DNA of 64,000 nucleotides from Clostridium sp. KNHs214 (GTDB lineage Bacteria; Bacillota; Clostridia; Clostridiales; Clostridiaceae), in the NCBI RefSeq assembly GCF_000744935.1, contig NZ_JQMW01000013.1:372001-436000 (forward strand), given 5' to 3'. Made by a program: the position numbers and the translations under genes. This document shows positions 55,162-63,690 of the stretch, one piece after another. The notes under the pieces are model-generated. The model did not search any database. It saw only the letters and a list, made by a program, of their open reading frames with translations, and was not told the origin of the DNA. The stretch's first letter is position 1. The number at the start of each line of letters is the position of its first letter.

Positions 55162-55794
55162 CAATGTCATCAAGCTAAACTGAAAATACAAGATTTTAAG
55201 GAACTATATTTCAAAAGATGGGGAGTTGAAATAAAATATGATGAATTGAAAAATCGACTTGAAATAGAGAATTTTTAAGGAACAACCAAAATAACAATTG
55301 AGCAGGATTTTTACGCATCAATTTATCTATCGAATATGATTGAGCTAGCTCGCAAAGATAGTGATGATATTATAAAAAGTGAAAGAAAAAATAAAGCTAA
55401 TAAGCATGAATATAAAACTAATTTAAATGTTTTAATAGGCAGCTTAAAAGACAAATTAATAATAATGCTTTTGGAACCAAGTCCAAGAAAAAGAAATAAA
55501 ATTTATAAGGACATCATGAAACAAGTTGCTAAAAGCAGTATTCCAATACGACCTGATAGACAAAATGTACGTGTCAAAATAATTACAAGAGGAAAGTATA
55601 GAAAAAAATAAAAAACGTAGCTTATAAATCCTAAAATCAGGACTATATTTTTGATGTTGACACTATAAAAATCTTTTCAGATTTGTAGTGTCTATTTCTT
55701 GTGCAAAAAAATACAAATAACTAGCTTTACATTTATAAATTATTAATGTCATAATTAATTATCCATATTATTGAATATTAAATTGATGACATTG
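55162..55794 (+). mobile_element. Internally deleted IS4-family insertion sequence
   Basis: The ends CAATGTCATCAAGCTAA and its near complement TTAAATTGATGACATTG are inverted (15 of 17 match). A 10-bp direct repeat GGCGTGAGCC (55152-55161 and 55795-55804) flanks them, as expected for a target duplication. Only the carboxyl quarter of a transposase remains. Confidence 0.85.
55195..55611 (+). pseudogene. IS4-family transposase, carboxyl-terminal remnant
   Basis: The frame reads FKELYFKRWGVEIKYDELKN, then RLEIENF, a TAA stop, then GTTKITIEQDFYASIYLSN and on to PSPRKRNKIYKDIMKQV. The YxxRWxxE-like block (LYFKRWGVEIKYDELK) with the catalytic glutamate and the DFYASIYLSN block are typical of IS4-family DDE transposases. 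The stop and the missing amino part make it inactive. Confidence 0.88.
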
Positions 55795-56173
55795 GGCGTG
55801 AGCCTGTTGATTTATAATGAATGATCGGCATATATGTTAAGAAACATATATATGTATTATAACAACAAATTCTAACATCTAGAAACTAGAAACTAGTCCT
55901 AGTACTAAAAAACATTTGATGACTAAGGATTTATATTAGTCCCAAAATGATTTAGTGGCAGTTCTTAATTCTCAGGCGGAGTTTATTTAGCCTGGCTATC
56001 GCCAATAAAAAAATTTTTAAGCCTTTAAAGAAAAGCTATAACTACTCCATTTAATGAAACAGTTATAGCTTTTTGTTATCCCATTTATTTAATTAAAGAT
56101 TTTCCGTAACATAGTGGAGGAAAATCTTCCTTTAGTAGGCCATATCCCCTAGAAGCAATGTACGCATGAACTG

Positions 56174-56405
56174 AAAAATCTGTCTTTAAGGTAACAATAA
56201 ATATATTTTCTTAGACTATTGAGCTAGCTTTAGAAATTCTTTGTTTTCAAATTTCAATACCCGTTAAGAAGCTTTCATGTTTGAGCGCCGTTAGAAGCGA
56301 GTTTGAAAGCTTTAGGGGATTGAAATTTGAAAACATTAGAATTCCTTGGCGTATTGCGAACAGTCTAATAAAATATATTTATTGTGGACTTAAAGACATA
56401 TTTTT
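56174..56405. repeat. U4 right terminal hairpin (stem type S)
   Basis: GTTTTCAAATTTCAATACCC pairs with GGGGATTGAAATTTGAAAAC, and CAATAAATATATTTTCTTAG pairs with CTAATAAAATATATTTATTG. Motifs CCCGTTAAGAA and GGCGTATTGCGAACAGTC are as in U2 right. Confidence 0.88.
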
Positions 56406-56432
56406 CTTATGGCACTTGCTTCACAATATATT

Positions 56433-57533
56433 CTATATAAGACTATTTTTATAAATATTATATACGTCTTCTCTCTTAACTTCATAAGGATGATTTTTAA
56501 GCTTAGCTTTATTACTTATCATACTCTCTGTATAATTATTTATTTCCTCATTACTTATAGAAATTTCACAAGGTAAAAGAGTTCTTAAATAATCTCCCAA
56601 TTCATTTAAATCTCTCATACCCATTAAATTAAGTATAGTGTCAACTTTTTCTTTATCTTCACAAAAACCTAAATATTCTTTAAGTAAAAGTCCATTAGCC
56701 ATACCATGAGGTATCTTGTGGAAATATGTAAGTGCATATCCCATGCCATGAGGAAGAGAAGTACCTGATTGAGCTATAACCATTCCGCCTAAAGTAGACA
56801 TTAACATAAGTTTTTCTCTTATTTCATAGGCAAACTCTTTTTTATACAATGCATCTTTGCAAGCTTTAAATAATGTAAGCCCCTGTTTTGCTAAAGCATC
56901 GCTTATTATATTGGCATTAGCAGATAAATATCCTTCTATAATATGAGATAAAGCATCTATTCCAGTATTTATAGTTACATTATCTGGGGTTGCCATAAGA
57001 TACTTAGCGTCTAAAAGAGCAATTTTAGGGAACACCTTGTGCGAAAAGCCCTTCTTAGTTTTTTCTTTGTGATTTGTAAAAATAGCATATTGAGTAACTT
57101 CTGAACCTGTCCCAGCAGTAGTTGGTATAGCTATTACGGGAATGGATTCCATTAGTGTTTTTGAGTACAAGTCTTCCTTTTTAGCTTGTGGATTGTTTAT
57201 TAAAACTCCTATCCCCTTAGCTGAATCTAGTGGAGATCCCCCTCCTATCCCTATTATAAAATCTACCTTTTCCTCTTTTCCTATTTTTGCTCCTTCTTCA
57301 GCTAATTCCATAGGTGGATTTTCTTCTATCTTATCAAAAATGGAGTATTCTATATTTTCTTCTTTTAATACCTTTGTTAAATCATCTAAAGAGCCATTTT
57401 TCTTTGCAGAATTTTTTCCTGTAACAATAAGAGCTTTTTTACCAAACTCCTTAAAGATATCCTTCTTTTTTTCTACTATATTTTCTCCATAAAAAATCTT
57501 TGTAGGCATTGAATAATTAAAATCTTCCATCAT
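56433..57533 (-). CDS. Iron-containing alcohol dehydrogenase
   Basis: A protein of 366 residues of group III. The NAD(P) site is in IGIGGGSPLDSAKGIG near residue 95 and IPTTAGTGSEVTQYAIF near residue 140. Metal ligands are in TGIDALSHIIEGYLS near residue 190 and in SLPHGMGYALTYFHKIPHGMANG near residue 260. It resembles butanol-type dehydrogenases that reduce aldehydes in fermentation. It is monocistronic. The stop codon is the end of element U4. Confidence 0.93.
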   Translation of the reverse strand: MMEDFNYSMPTKIFYGENIVEKKKDIFKEFGKKALIVTGKNSAKKNGSLDDLTKVLKEENIEYSIFDKIEENPPMELAEEGAKIGKEEKVDFIIGIGGGSPLDSAKGIGVLINNPQAKKEDLYSKTLMESIPVIAIPTTAGTGSEVTQYAIFTNHKEKTKKGFSHKVFPKIALLDAKYLMATPDNVTINTGIDALSHIIEGYLSANANIISDALAKQGLTLFKACKDALYKKEFAYEIREKLMLMSTLGGMVIAQSGTSLPHGMGYALTYFHKIPHGMANGLLLKEYLGFCEDKEKVDTILNLMGMRDLNELGDYLRTLLPCEISISNEEINNYTESMISNKAKLKNHPYEVKREDVYNIYKNSLI

Positions 57534-57730
57534 TTTAACCCCCTCGTAATAATTAATTTAATCTGTATGAAAATTATAACATTTGTAAACATTACCTGCC
57601 ACAAAGATAAAAGATTTTACAGTCTCGATTATAAATATTTTATAACATTTGTAATTAATTTTTAAAATATAGGTATAAAATAATTATTTTCGTTAAAAAT
57701 AGTATTGAAGTAACATGGGAGGTGGAAGAT

Positions 57731-57916
57731 TTGGACTACTCTAGAGCAAAACAAATTATAGATACTAGGAACAATATACCTGTATATTATAAAAATACAC
57801 CTATATGGATAGAGGAATTAGATAAAGATAAAGGCACAGCAGAAGTTAAAAATTTAAATACAGATAATTACATGGTAGTTCCTATAAAGACTCTAAACGA
57901 ATTAAATTTAAAGTAA
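57731..57916 (+). CDS. sspH: Small acid-soluble spore protein, H type
   Basis: A protein of about 61 residues: DYSRAKQIIDTRNNIPVYYK, then NTPIWIEELD and VPIKTLNELNLK. This matches the SspH pattern (MxxxRAKQIxxSxxxxxVxYxGxxVWI). Such SASPs are made in the forespore. I chose the TTG at 57731, 5 bases after GGAGGTGG; the GTG at 57722 overlaps that ribosome site. A GTATA..CGTTAAAAATA arrangement (57673-57701) could be a forespore sigma promoter; this is a weak call. Confidence 0.85.
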   Translation: MDYSRAKQIIDTRNNIPVYYKNTPIWIEELDKDKGTAEVKNLNTDNYMVVPIKTLNELNLK

Positions 57917-57992
57917 TTTGTCCTTCCAGAGATGTAGGGTTAATTTTTCTCTATGTTTCTATAATATTAATATATAACATTTCCTAAATTAA

Positions 57993-58033
57993 AAAAGGTA
58001 TTGAGATTTAAAATTCTCAATACCTTTTTTATA
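57993..58033. terminator. Bidirectional terminator between sspH and the HAD gene
   Basis: AAAAAAGGTATTGAGA pairs with TCTCAATACCTTTTTT around TTTAAAAT. It can terminate both convergent transcripts. Confidence 0.88.
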
Positions 58034-58038
58034 TATTA

Positions 58039-58080
58039 AAGCACATTCAAATAAATAACAAATCAGTATGCTAGTCTCTT
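58039..58080. repeat. Family C fragment, copy C4
   Basis: AAGCACATTCAAATAAATAAC and CAGTATGCTAGTCT match the outer arm of family C. The rest of the unit is missing. It runs into the end of the HAD gene and supplies its stop codon. Confidence 0.75.
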
Positions 58081-58736
58081 TTAGCACAAATATCTTCTAA
58101 ATCTTTAAGACATAAACTGTGTAAATCCTCTACTTGTACATCTGCTAAACTCAAATCTTGATTTCCAGAATTTTTATTTATAAAACCCACACAATTTATA
58201 TTTGCCCTTTTAGCTGCTATAACTCCCTTATTTGAGTCCTCTATAATAACAGCTTCCTCTGGTTTTACCTTAAAATAATCTAAAGCTGCTAGAAATAATT
58301 GTGGATCTGGCTTACTCTTAGTAAAGTTCTCACCACTTAATACCAAGCCAAAATATTCTTTAATTTGTAGCTTATCTAAAATTAAATTTATAAAACTCAT
58401 TGGTGAGGAAGACGCTAATGCTACTTTTATTCCAGTTTCTTTTAATTCTTTTAATAAATCCACTACTCCCTTTATAGGTTCTGCATGATTTTTATTATAA
58501 TATTTTATGTTTTGCAGCAATTCTTCTTTAGTTAAATCTTCCACTGTTTCTTTTAAACTATATTTCTCTTTAAAATCACTCCAAATATCCTTATTACTTT
58601 TTCCAATTAAATCCATAGCCTCTTCATCAGTTAAATTTATTCCATATTTTTTGTATGCAGCTAAAGATATTTTATTATGTATAGGTTCACTGTCTATTAC
58701 AACTCCATCCATATCCCATATAACTAATTTAAGCAA
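58071..58736 (-). CDS. HAD-superfamily phosphatase (beta-phosphoglucomutase-like)
   Basis: A protein of 221 residues. HAD motif I is DMDGVVIDSEP (nucleophile Asp9), motif II is ALASSS near residue 115, motif III is KSKPDPQLFLAALDYF near residue 150 and motif IV is VIEDSNKGVIAAKRAN near residue 180. The helical cap sits between motifs I and II. Likely a sugar-phosphate phosphatase or mutase. The last residues (CAKRD) and the stop come from family C repeat C4, so the native end may have been replaced. Confidence 0.92.
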   Translation of the reverse strand: MLKLVIWDMDGVVIDSEPIHNKISLAAYKKYGINLTDEEAMDLIGKSNKDIWSDFKEKYSLKETVEDLTKEELLQNIKYYNKNHAEPIKGVVDLLKELKETGIKVALASSSPMSFINLILDKLQIKEYFGLVLSGENFTKSKPDPQLFLAALDYFKVKPEEAVIIEDSNKGVIAAKRANINCVGFINKNSGNQDLSLADVQVEDLHSLCLKDLEDICAKRD

Positions 58737-58956
58737 AAAGATACCCCCTTATTTAACTATTCTTCTCAAGTACATTAATATATTATTCAACTTACCCATT
58801 TATAAAATTATATTTCCTTTATTCATCTAATGAAGAACTTAAGAATTATGTGAGAAAGTTGAGTATATTATTTTAATCCTGTGTTTATTAATGATTATAG
58901 TACATCTATATGCATTACACCATAAATTTACCCAACAAAAAAGCCGGCCTAAAGGC

Positions 58957-60345
58957 CAGGGCAAACGCATCTTTATATTGTATTTCTTTCAATATAAAGA
59001 TGCGTTTTTATAAAATATGTAAAATAAATGAGCTACTATAAATAAAGTGAATATTGAAAAAACTATTCATAGACTTTCCCTAGTGGTATTTTAATATTCT
59101 TTATTCTTTACCTCGTAGAGGGTCGAAAATAACTTTTTCTAGATATTTTTTATCTAATGCACATTTAACTTTTTTTATATTTAAACTTTTCTTTAAAGTT
59201 TTTTCTTGTCTAAGTAGATTTAAGGCTAAATGTCGTAAGACAGCCAAATTTTCAGCTGAATTATCTTTTCTAGCTCTACATTTATCCTCATTAAAAGATA
59301 CGTCTAAAACCCAATGGAGCTTATTTTCTATACCCCAATGTTGCCTAACTGCATTTGAGAATAACTCTATAGACTCTAAACTTGTTATATAGTAGCTTCG
59401 CTCAAAAGTTTCTTTATCTCCTACAATTCGTTTTCTTTCAACCATACCTATAGATTGAATGTTTCTCCAGTCTTCTTTATTATCTAGCCATGAAATTTCA
59501 TTAACTAAAAAGTATTTTCGTGCTTCAATTCTCCCATGATCTTTATCATGAGTAGTATGGGTTTGTACTTTTATATCTGTACTTTTATATCTCAATATAG
59601 AGTCAAAAAATAATTCAACATTGTCATGAAGAGTTTTCTGATTTTCTTTTAATGCCAACACATAGTCAGCCTCTTTTTCTATAATAACTTCTGCTATTTT
59701 CTTTTGAGTTCCCATAGCATCAATTGTAACAATAGTATCTTTTAATTCTAATAGTTCAATTAATTTTGGAATTGCTGTGATTTCATTTGATTTATCATCT
59801 GTTTTGATTTGCCCTAAAACTACCTGATTCTGATTTGCCCAAGCACTAACCATATGAATTGATTTTTGATTTGAACTATTACAAGATGATCCTCTCACTG
59901 TTTTACCATCTATAGATACTACTTCTCCATTTACTAATTCAGCTAAATTCTTCATTAATTCATTAAAACATTTTTGAAATTGTTTAGGATTTATTTGGGA
60001 AAATACCCTATTGAATGTATCATGTGAAGGAATTCCATTAGGTAACTCAAAATATTGCTTTAGCCACTCTTCACTTGACTCTCCAAATTCTTCAATTTCA
60101 TTATAAGATTCCATTCCACTGGTTACAGCACATAGTGCTATACCGATTATATCTATAAATTTATGTCTCTTGTTATCGCCTCGTGGGTCTTCGACCTCAT
60201 TAAATGCATCAAATATTATACTTTCAATATCAAACATGTTTGGTTTAATAATAATCTTCCTTTCTATCTTTTGTACAATTTAAATTATAAGCATTATTTC
60301 AACAAAATAAAAGGGCTAGCGCCAAAAAATCATATGCGTTTGCCC
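58957..60345 (-). mobile_element. Complete ISAs1-family insertion sequence
   Basis: Inverted ends CAGGGCAAACGCAT (58957-58970) and ATGCGTTTGCCCTG (60332-60345) are typical of the ISAs1 family. A 10-bp direct repeat GCCTAAAGGC lies outside each end (58947-58956 and 60346-60355). A perfect hairpin, GCATCTTTATATTG with CAATATAAAGATGC, follows the left end. The element carries one intact transposase. Confidence 0.95.
59101..60237 (-). CDS. ISAs1-family DDE transposase
   Basis: A protein of 378 residues. It has an amino-terminal domain (ESIIFDAFNEVEDPRGDNKRH), IPSHDTFNRVF, the first catalytic aspartate in VVSIDGKTVRGS near residue 112 and the second in TIVTIDAMGTQKKIAEVI near residue 195. The glutamate is in HWGIENKLHWVLDVSFNED near residue 315. 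The length matches ISAs1 members, the frame is intact and the ends are preserved, so the element may be active. Confidence 0.95.
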   Translation of the reverse strand: MFDIESIIFDAFNEVEDPRGDNKRHKFIDIIGIALCAVTSGMESYNEIEEFGESSEEWLKQYFELPNGIPSHDTFNRVFSQINPKQFQKCFNELMKNLAELVNGEVVSIDGKTVRGSSCNSSNQKSIHMVSAWANQNQVVLGQIKTDDKSNEITAIPKLIELLELKDTIVTIDAMGTQKKIAEVIIEKEADYVLALKENQKTLHDNVELFFDSILRYKSTDIKVQTHTTHDKDHGRIEARKYFLVNEISWLDNKEDWRNIQSIGMVERKRIVGDKETFERSYYITSLESIELFSNAVRQHWGIENKLHWVLDVSFNEDKCRARKDNSAENLAVLRHLALNLLRQEKTLKKSLNIKKVKCALDKKYLEKVIFDPLRGKE

Positions 60346-60377
60346 TGGCCTAAAGGCCAGCTCTTTTATTAAAAAAT
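60346..60377 (-). terminator. Rubrerythrin terminator split by the IS
   Basis: On the minus strand AGCTGGCC, TTTA and GGCCGGCT with a T run would form a GC-rich terminator. The IS lies inside it, so the two halves are now at 58941-58956 and 60346-60360. The duplicated 10 bases include most of the stem, so each side retains a partial GGCC TTTA GGCC hairpin. Confidence 0.8.
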
Positions 60378-60428
60378 TGAGGAAGATTATTGGGATGTGT
60401 TCTTATATATTAATTTTGGGGATTACTA

Positions 60429-60971
60429 TTATTTGAAATATCTGTTTAATAAACCTTTGAATGCACAACCGTGACGAGCTTCATCTTTGCACATTTCATG
60501 AACTGTATCATGTATTGCATCGTAGTTTAACTTTTTAGCAAGTGTTGCTAAATCTTTCTTACCTTGACATGCTCCATGCTCTGCATCTACTCTCATTTGT
60601 AAGTTTTTCTTAGTACTATTTGTTACAACTTCTCCAAGTAATTCAGCAAATTTAGCAGCATGTTCAGCTTCTTCAAAAGCTATTCTCTTATATGCTTCTG
60701 CTATTTCTGGGAAACCTTCTCTATCAGCTTGTCTACTCATCGCAAGGTACATACCAACTTCTGTACATTCTCCAGTAAAGTTTGCTCTCAATCCTTCTAT
60801 AACTTCTGGATCTACATCTTTAGCTACTCCTATTACATGTTCATCTGCCCAAGACATTTCATCCTTTTTCTCTACAAATTTATCTTTTGGTGCTCCACAT
60901 ATAGGGCATTTTTCTGGAGCTTCTTCTCCTTCATAAACATATCCACATACTGTACAAACAAATTTTTTCAT
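60429..60971 (-). CDS. Reverse rubrerythrin (rubredoxin domain first)
   Basis: A protein of 180 residues. The rubredoxin domain comes first ([10 protein letters not shown] at residues 5-14 and [11 protein letters not shown] near residue 25), followed by the ferritin-like di-iron domain with the ExxxH motifs EAEHAA and DEARHG and an earlier TGECTEVG. In the common rubrerythrin the order is the opposite. Such proteins protect clostridia from peroxide and oxygen by NADH-dependent reduction. The ATG at 60971 has GGAGGA upstream and was chosen over the frame start 27 bases before. Confidence 0.95.
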   Translation of the reverse strand: MKKFVCTVCGYVYEGEEAPEKCPICGAPKDKFVEKKDEMSWADEHVIGVAKDVDPEVIEGLRANFTGECTEVGMYLAMSRQADREGFPEIAEAYKRIAFEEAEHAAKFAELLGEVVTNSTKKNLQMRVDAEHGACQGKKDLATLAKKLNYDAIHDTVHEMCKDEARHGCAFKGLLNRYFK

Positions 60972-61068
60972 AACAAAATTCCTCCTATCAAATTCCATTT
61001 AATATTATTATTTTAATAATCAGTTAGGTTTTAATTTTTTCTTAACTTGTAATCAACCTTATGGCTCT

Positions 61069-61097
61069 ATTATATATTGTTAAATATTATTTGTCAA
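61069..61097 (-). promoter_or_regulatory. Sigma-A promoter of the rubrerythrin gene
   Basis: On the minus strand TTGACA (61092-61097) and TATAAT (61069-61074) are separated by 17 bases. No clear PerR box is visible around it. Confidence 0.82.
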
Positions 61098-61151
61098 CTA
61101 CTTTTTAATATTTATTAATAACAATTATTCAATGTGTTTTTACCTCTACTT

Positions 61152-61266
61152 AGGTACATGAGAAGAAATAACAAGTCAAAGATGCTATGCTAATATATTT
61201 TGTGTCAAACAAAGAAGAAGGTTCCGCCTTTGGTAGGACTATCGGGGAGTTACTGTGGGTTAATCA
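61152..61266. repeat. Chimera of family C (copy C3) and a family A end
   Basis: 61152-61245 matches one arm and the centre of family C in inverted orientation (TTTTGTGTCAAACAAAGAAG, GTTCCGCCTTTGGTAGGACT). At GGGGAGT it switches to TACTGTGGGTTAATCA, the end of family A. The second arm of family C is missing. Confidence 0.7.
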
Positions 61267-61289
61267 TAATATACTAAAAAATCACAAAT

Positions 61290-61324
61290 ATAAAGCTAGC
61301 GCCTAAGCACTAGCTTTATATTTT
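61290..61324 (-). terminator. Terminator after cstA
   Basis: ATAAAGCTAGCGCCTAAGCA and CTAGCTTTAT form a 10-bp stem just before the cstA stop side, with AT runs outside. Confidence 0.8.
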
Positions 61325-61338
61325 ATATTTATTTGTTA

Positions 61339-62988
61339 CTAAGCCTTGTAATTCTCTCCTGCCGTTATAGTTTTATTCTTCAAAGATTTTATAGCCTCTA
61401 CTATTAATACTATTGATAAAATAGCTAATAACACTGACAATATTAACAAAACACCATACTTGCTGAATTCACCACCTATTACCAACTTCATATTATCTTT
61501 TATCATCAATCCTAATGCAGCTAAAGTTACGGCAAACATAAATATCATTGGTATAGTAGCCATTTTATGCTCTTTACCACATTTCTTTAGCCATACAGCT
61601 AGTGATAACAAAGCTAGTGCTGCCAATAATTGATTTGCTGCCCCAAATAATGGCCATATTAATTCCCAGCCCTTAAATGTCAATATTCCTCCAAAAGCTA
61701 CTGTTATAGCTGTGGAAACAAATCTATTAGTTAATATATTACCTTTTTTATCAGAAGTCTTATAGGATTCAAAGAACTCTTGGAATATAAATCTTCCAAT
61801 TCTTGTAGCCGTATCTAAACTAGTTAGTGCAAAAGCTGAAATTGCAAGAGCTGTGAAACTCTTTCCAACTTTAAATGGTATTCCAAAGCTATCCATAAAA
61901 GTTCCAAGTCCTGTGGAAAATACATTTACTGGCCCTCCATCTTTAAGAAGTGATCCAAGCTGTCCTTTTGTAAGATATGCTGCTGTTATAATAGCTACTA
62001 CAGCCAAAACTCCTTCAATAAGCATTGCACCATATCCTATTGGTTTTATATCCTTTTCATTGTCTAATTGTTTAGATGATGTTCCAGAACCTACTAATGA
62101 ATGGAAGCCAGAAATAGCACCACATGCAACAGTTACAAACAACATAGGAAATAAATATTGTCCTCCTACATTAAAAGATGTTACAGGCTCTAATTTAATA
62201 GCTGGATGCATCACTATAATTCCAATAAATCCACCAATCATCATAGCATATAATAAGAAAGAGTTTAAATAATCTCTAGGCTGTAACAATATCCAAACTG
62301 GTGTTACAGATGCTATAAATATATATGCTAATAATATTATAAGCCACGTAGATTTGGATAGACTAAGAGGAAATCTCATTCCAAGCCATATGCATAAAAA
62401 CAACAAAACTACACCTATAACAGTACTTATACCAAGTCCAAAACCTTTTCTATAAACACAAACACCAAATACAACTGCCAAAATCATAAATAATAAAGAA
62501 GAGGTTGCTGCTGATGGAACTGCTACAAATGTATTAGCGCATATATTTGTAAAAGCTGCTACAACTAATAGTAAAGTAAGCCATGCAAATATTGAGAATA
62601 ATCTTTTTCCTCTTCTTCCCATATTATTTTCTATAACTTCACCTACAGATTTACTATCATATCTTACGGATGCAAATAGTGATCCCATATCATGAACTCC
62701 ACCAAAAAATACACTACCTATAATTATCCATAAAAATACTGGAACCCAACCAAATATAGCTGCTGCAATAGGTCCTACTATAGGTCCTGCTCCTGCTATA
62801 GATGCAAAATGATGCCCTAGAAGCACCGGAGTTTTAGTAGGAACATAGTCTATTCCATCATTTCGCGTATGAGCTGGTGTAGGCTTATTTACATCTATTC
62901 CCCATTTTTTCACAAGCCATCCACCATAAGCTGTATAAGCTATTAAGAAAAGAATAATTGCCACTAATATTAATAAAGCTGAATTCAT
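61339..62988 (-). CDS. cstA: Carbon starvation protein A (peptide/pyruvate transporter)
   Basis: A protein of about 549 residues with many helices and the CstA amino-terminal block: PAHTRNDGIDYVPTKTPVLL, then GHHFASIAGAGPIVGPIAAA and FGGVHDMGSLFASVRYDSKS. The carboxyl part has DTATRIGRFIFQEFFE and FGAANQLLAALALL. CstA-type carriers import peptides or pyruvate during starvation. Start chosen at 62988 because AAAGGGGG precedes this ATG by 8 bases; the TTG 24 bases upstream covers the ribosome site. Confidence 0.95.
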   Translation of the reverse strand: MNSALLILVAIILFLIAYTAYGGWLVKKWGIDVNKPTPAHTRNDGIDYVPTKTPVLLGHHFASIAGAGPIVGPIAAAIFGWVPVFLWIIIGSVFFGGVHDMGSLFASVRYDSKSVGEVIENNMGRRGKRLFSIFAWLTLLLVVAAFTNICANTFVAVPSAATSSLLFMILAVVFGVCVYRKGFGLGISTVIGVVLLFLCIWLGMRFPLSLSKSTWLIILLAYIFIASVTPVWILLQPRDYLNSFLLYAMMIGGFIGIIVMHPAIKLEPVTSFNVGGQYLFPMLFVTVACGAISGFHSLVGSGTSSKQLDNEKDIKPIGYGAMLIEGVLAVVAIITAAYLTKGQLGSLLKDGGPVNVFSTGLGTFMDSFGIPFKVGKSFTALAISAFALTSLDTATRIGRFIFQEFFESYKTSDKKGNILTNRFVSTAITVAFGGILTFKGWELIWPLFGAANQLLAALALLSLAVWLKKCGKEHKMATIPMIFMFAVTLAALGLMIKDNMKLVIGGEFSKYGVLLILSVLLAILSIVLIVEAIKSLKNKTITAGENYKA

Positions 62989-63008
62989 TAATAAAGCCCC
63001 CTTTTTAT

Positions 63009-63515
63009 TCAATTTTTACTTTCTAGCATAAATCTTTTACTATCCTCCTTTCCAAATTTATTAGTGTATATTTCCCGGGTCATAGGGTTTATGAATACCA
63101 TTTTCACATTAACCCAGCCTTTTAGTCCTAAAAAAAAACTTTTATAATATTTAAATTTCTTAATAGCCTTTTTTGTACCTTCATCTAATTGAATATCTCC
63201 ACACAATACAAAAGTAATAATGCTACTCATATGCTCATTACTTACATTCACTATATCCTCTACATTTTCATTTATAAACTCTCTAATACCATGTATATAT
63301 TCACTACTTAACGATTTTATGTTTTTATAAAATATATACTCATTATTTTCAAAAGCATCAATTTCATTTTTTCTCGTTAATAGGTATTTAACGGTTCTAT
63401 TATTGAACTTTGCAAACATTTCAAAATCCTTATTAAACATTCTAATATTAAAACTCATATCATAATAAGCTTTAAACTTCTCTGAAATTTCCCTCATATA
63501 TTCTATATCTTTCAT
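63009..63515 (-). CDS. Hypothetical protein upstream of cstA
   Basis: A protein of 168 residues (MKDIEYMREISEKFKAYYDM.., ending KFGKEDSKRFMLESKN). There are no membrane segments or motifs that I recognise; the end (FINPMTREIYTNKFGK) may bind a partner. It ends 20 bases before the cstA start, so both are probably one transcript. Cory-like sensors beside cstA are known, but I cannot assign this one. Confidence 0.65.
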   Translation of the reverse strand: MKDIEYMREISEKFKAYYDMSFNIRMFNKDFEMFAKFNNRTVKYLLTRKNEIDAFENNEYIFYKNIKSLSSEYIHGIREFINENVEDIVNVSNEHMSSIITFVLCGDIQLDEGTKKAIKKFKYYKSFFLGLKGWVNVKMVFINPMTREIYTNKFGKEDSKRFMLESKN

Positions 63516-63690
63516 AACTTAATACCTCTCAAACATTCATAATCCATTTTACATTATTATACCATTATTACATTTTATTTCAATATAATATTTGTTTACC
63601 ACCATATAAAGAAACGTAAATAAAAAATACCCATGTTTTACACACAGGTATAGCTATAAAAACTTATCACTAATAGTTAGACGTATTTGT

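Larger units (their letters stand above)
54686..56435. mobile_element. Hairpin-ended element U4 carrying a nested IS relic
   Basis: About 1.75 kb between TAAAAATATTGTGAAGC (left) and GCTTCACAATATATTCTA (right). It has a P-type hairpin at left and an S-type at right, and interior segments shared with U1-U3. An internally deleted IS4-family copy (55162-55794) is inserted in the conserved interior segment GGCGTGAGCC, which is duplicated on both sides. Without that insertion U4 would be about 1.1 kb, like U1 and U3. Its last three bases are the TAG stop of the alcohol dehydrogenase. Confidence 0.82.

Noticed and set aside
57573-57600. TATAAT-like promoter upstream of the alcohol dehydrogenase
   Set aside because: The -10 is plausible but no -35 lies at the right distance, so no promoter is annotated.
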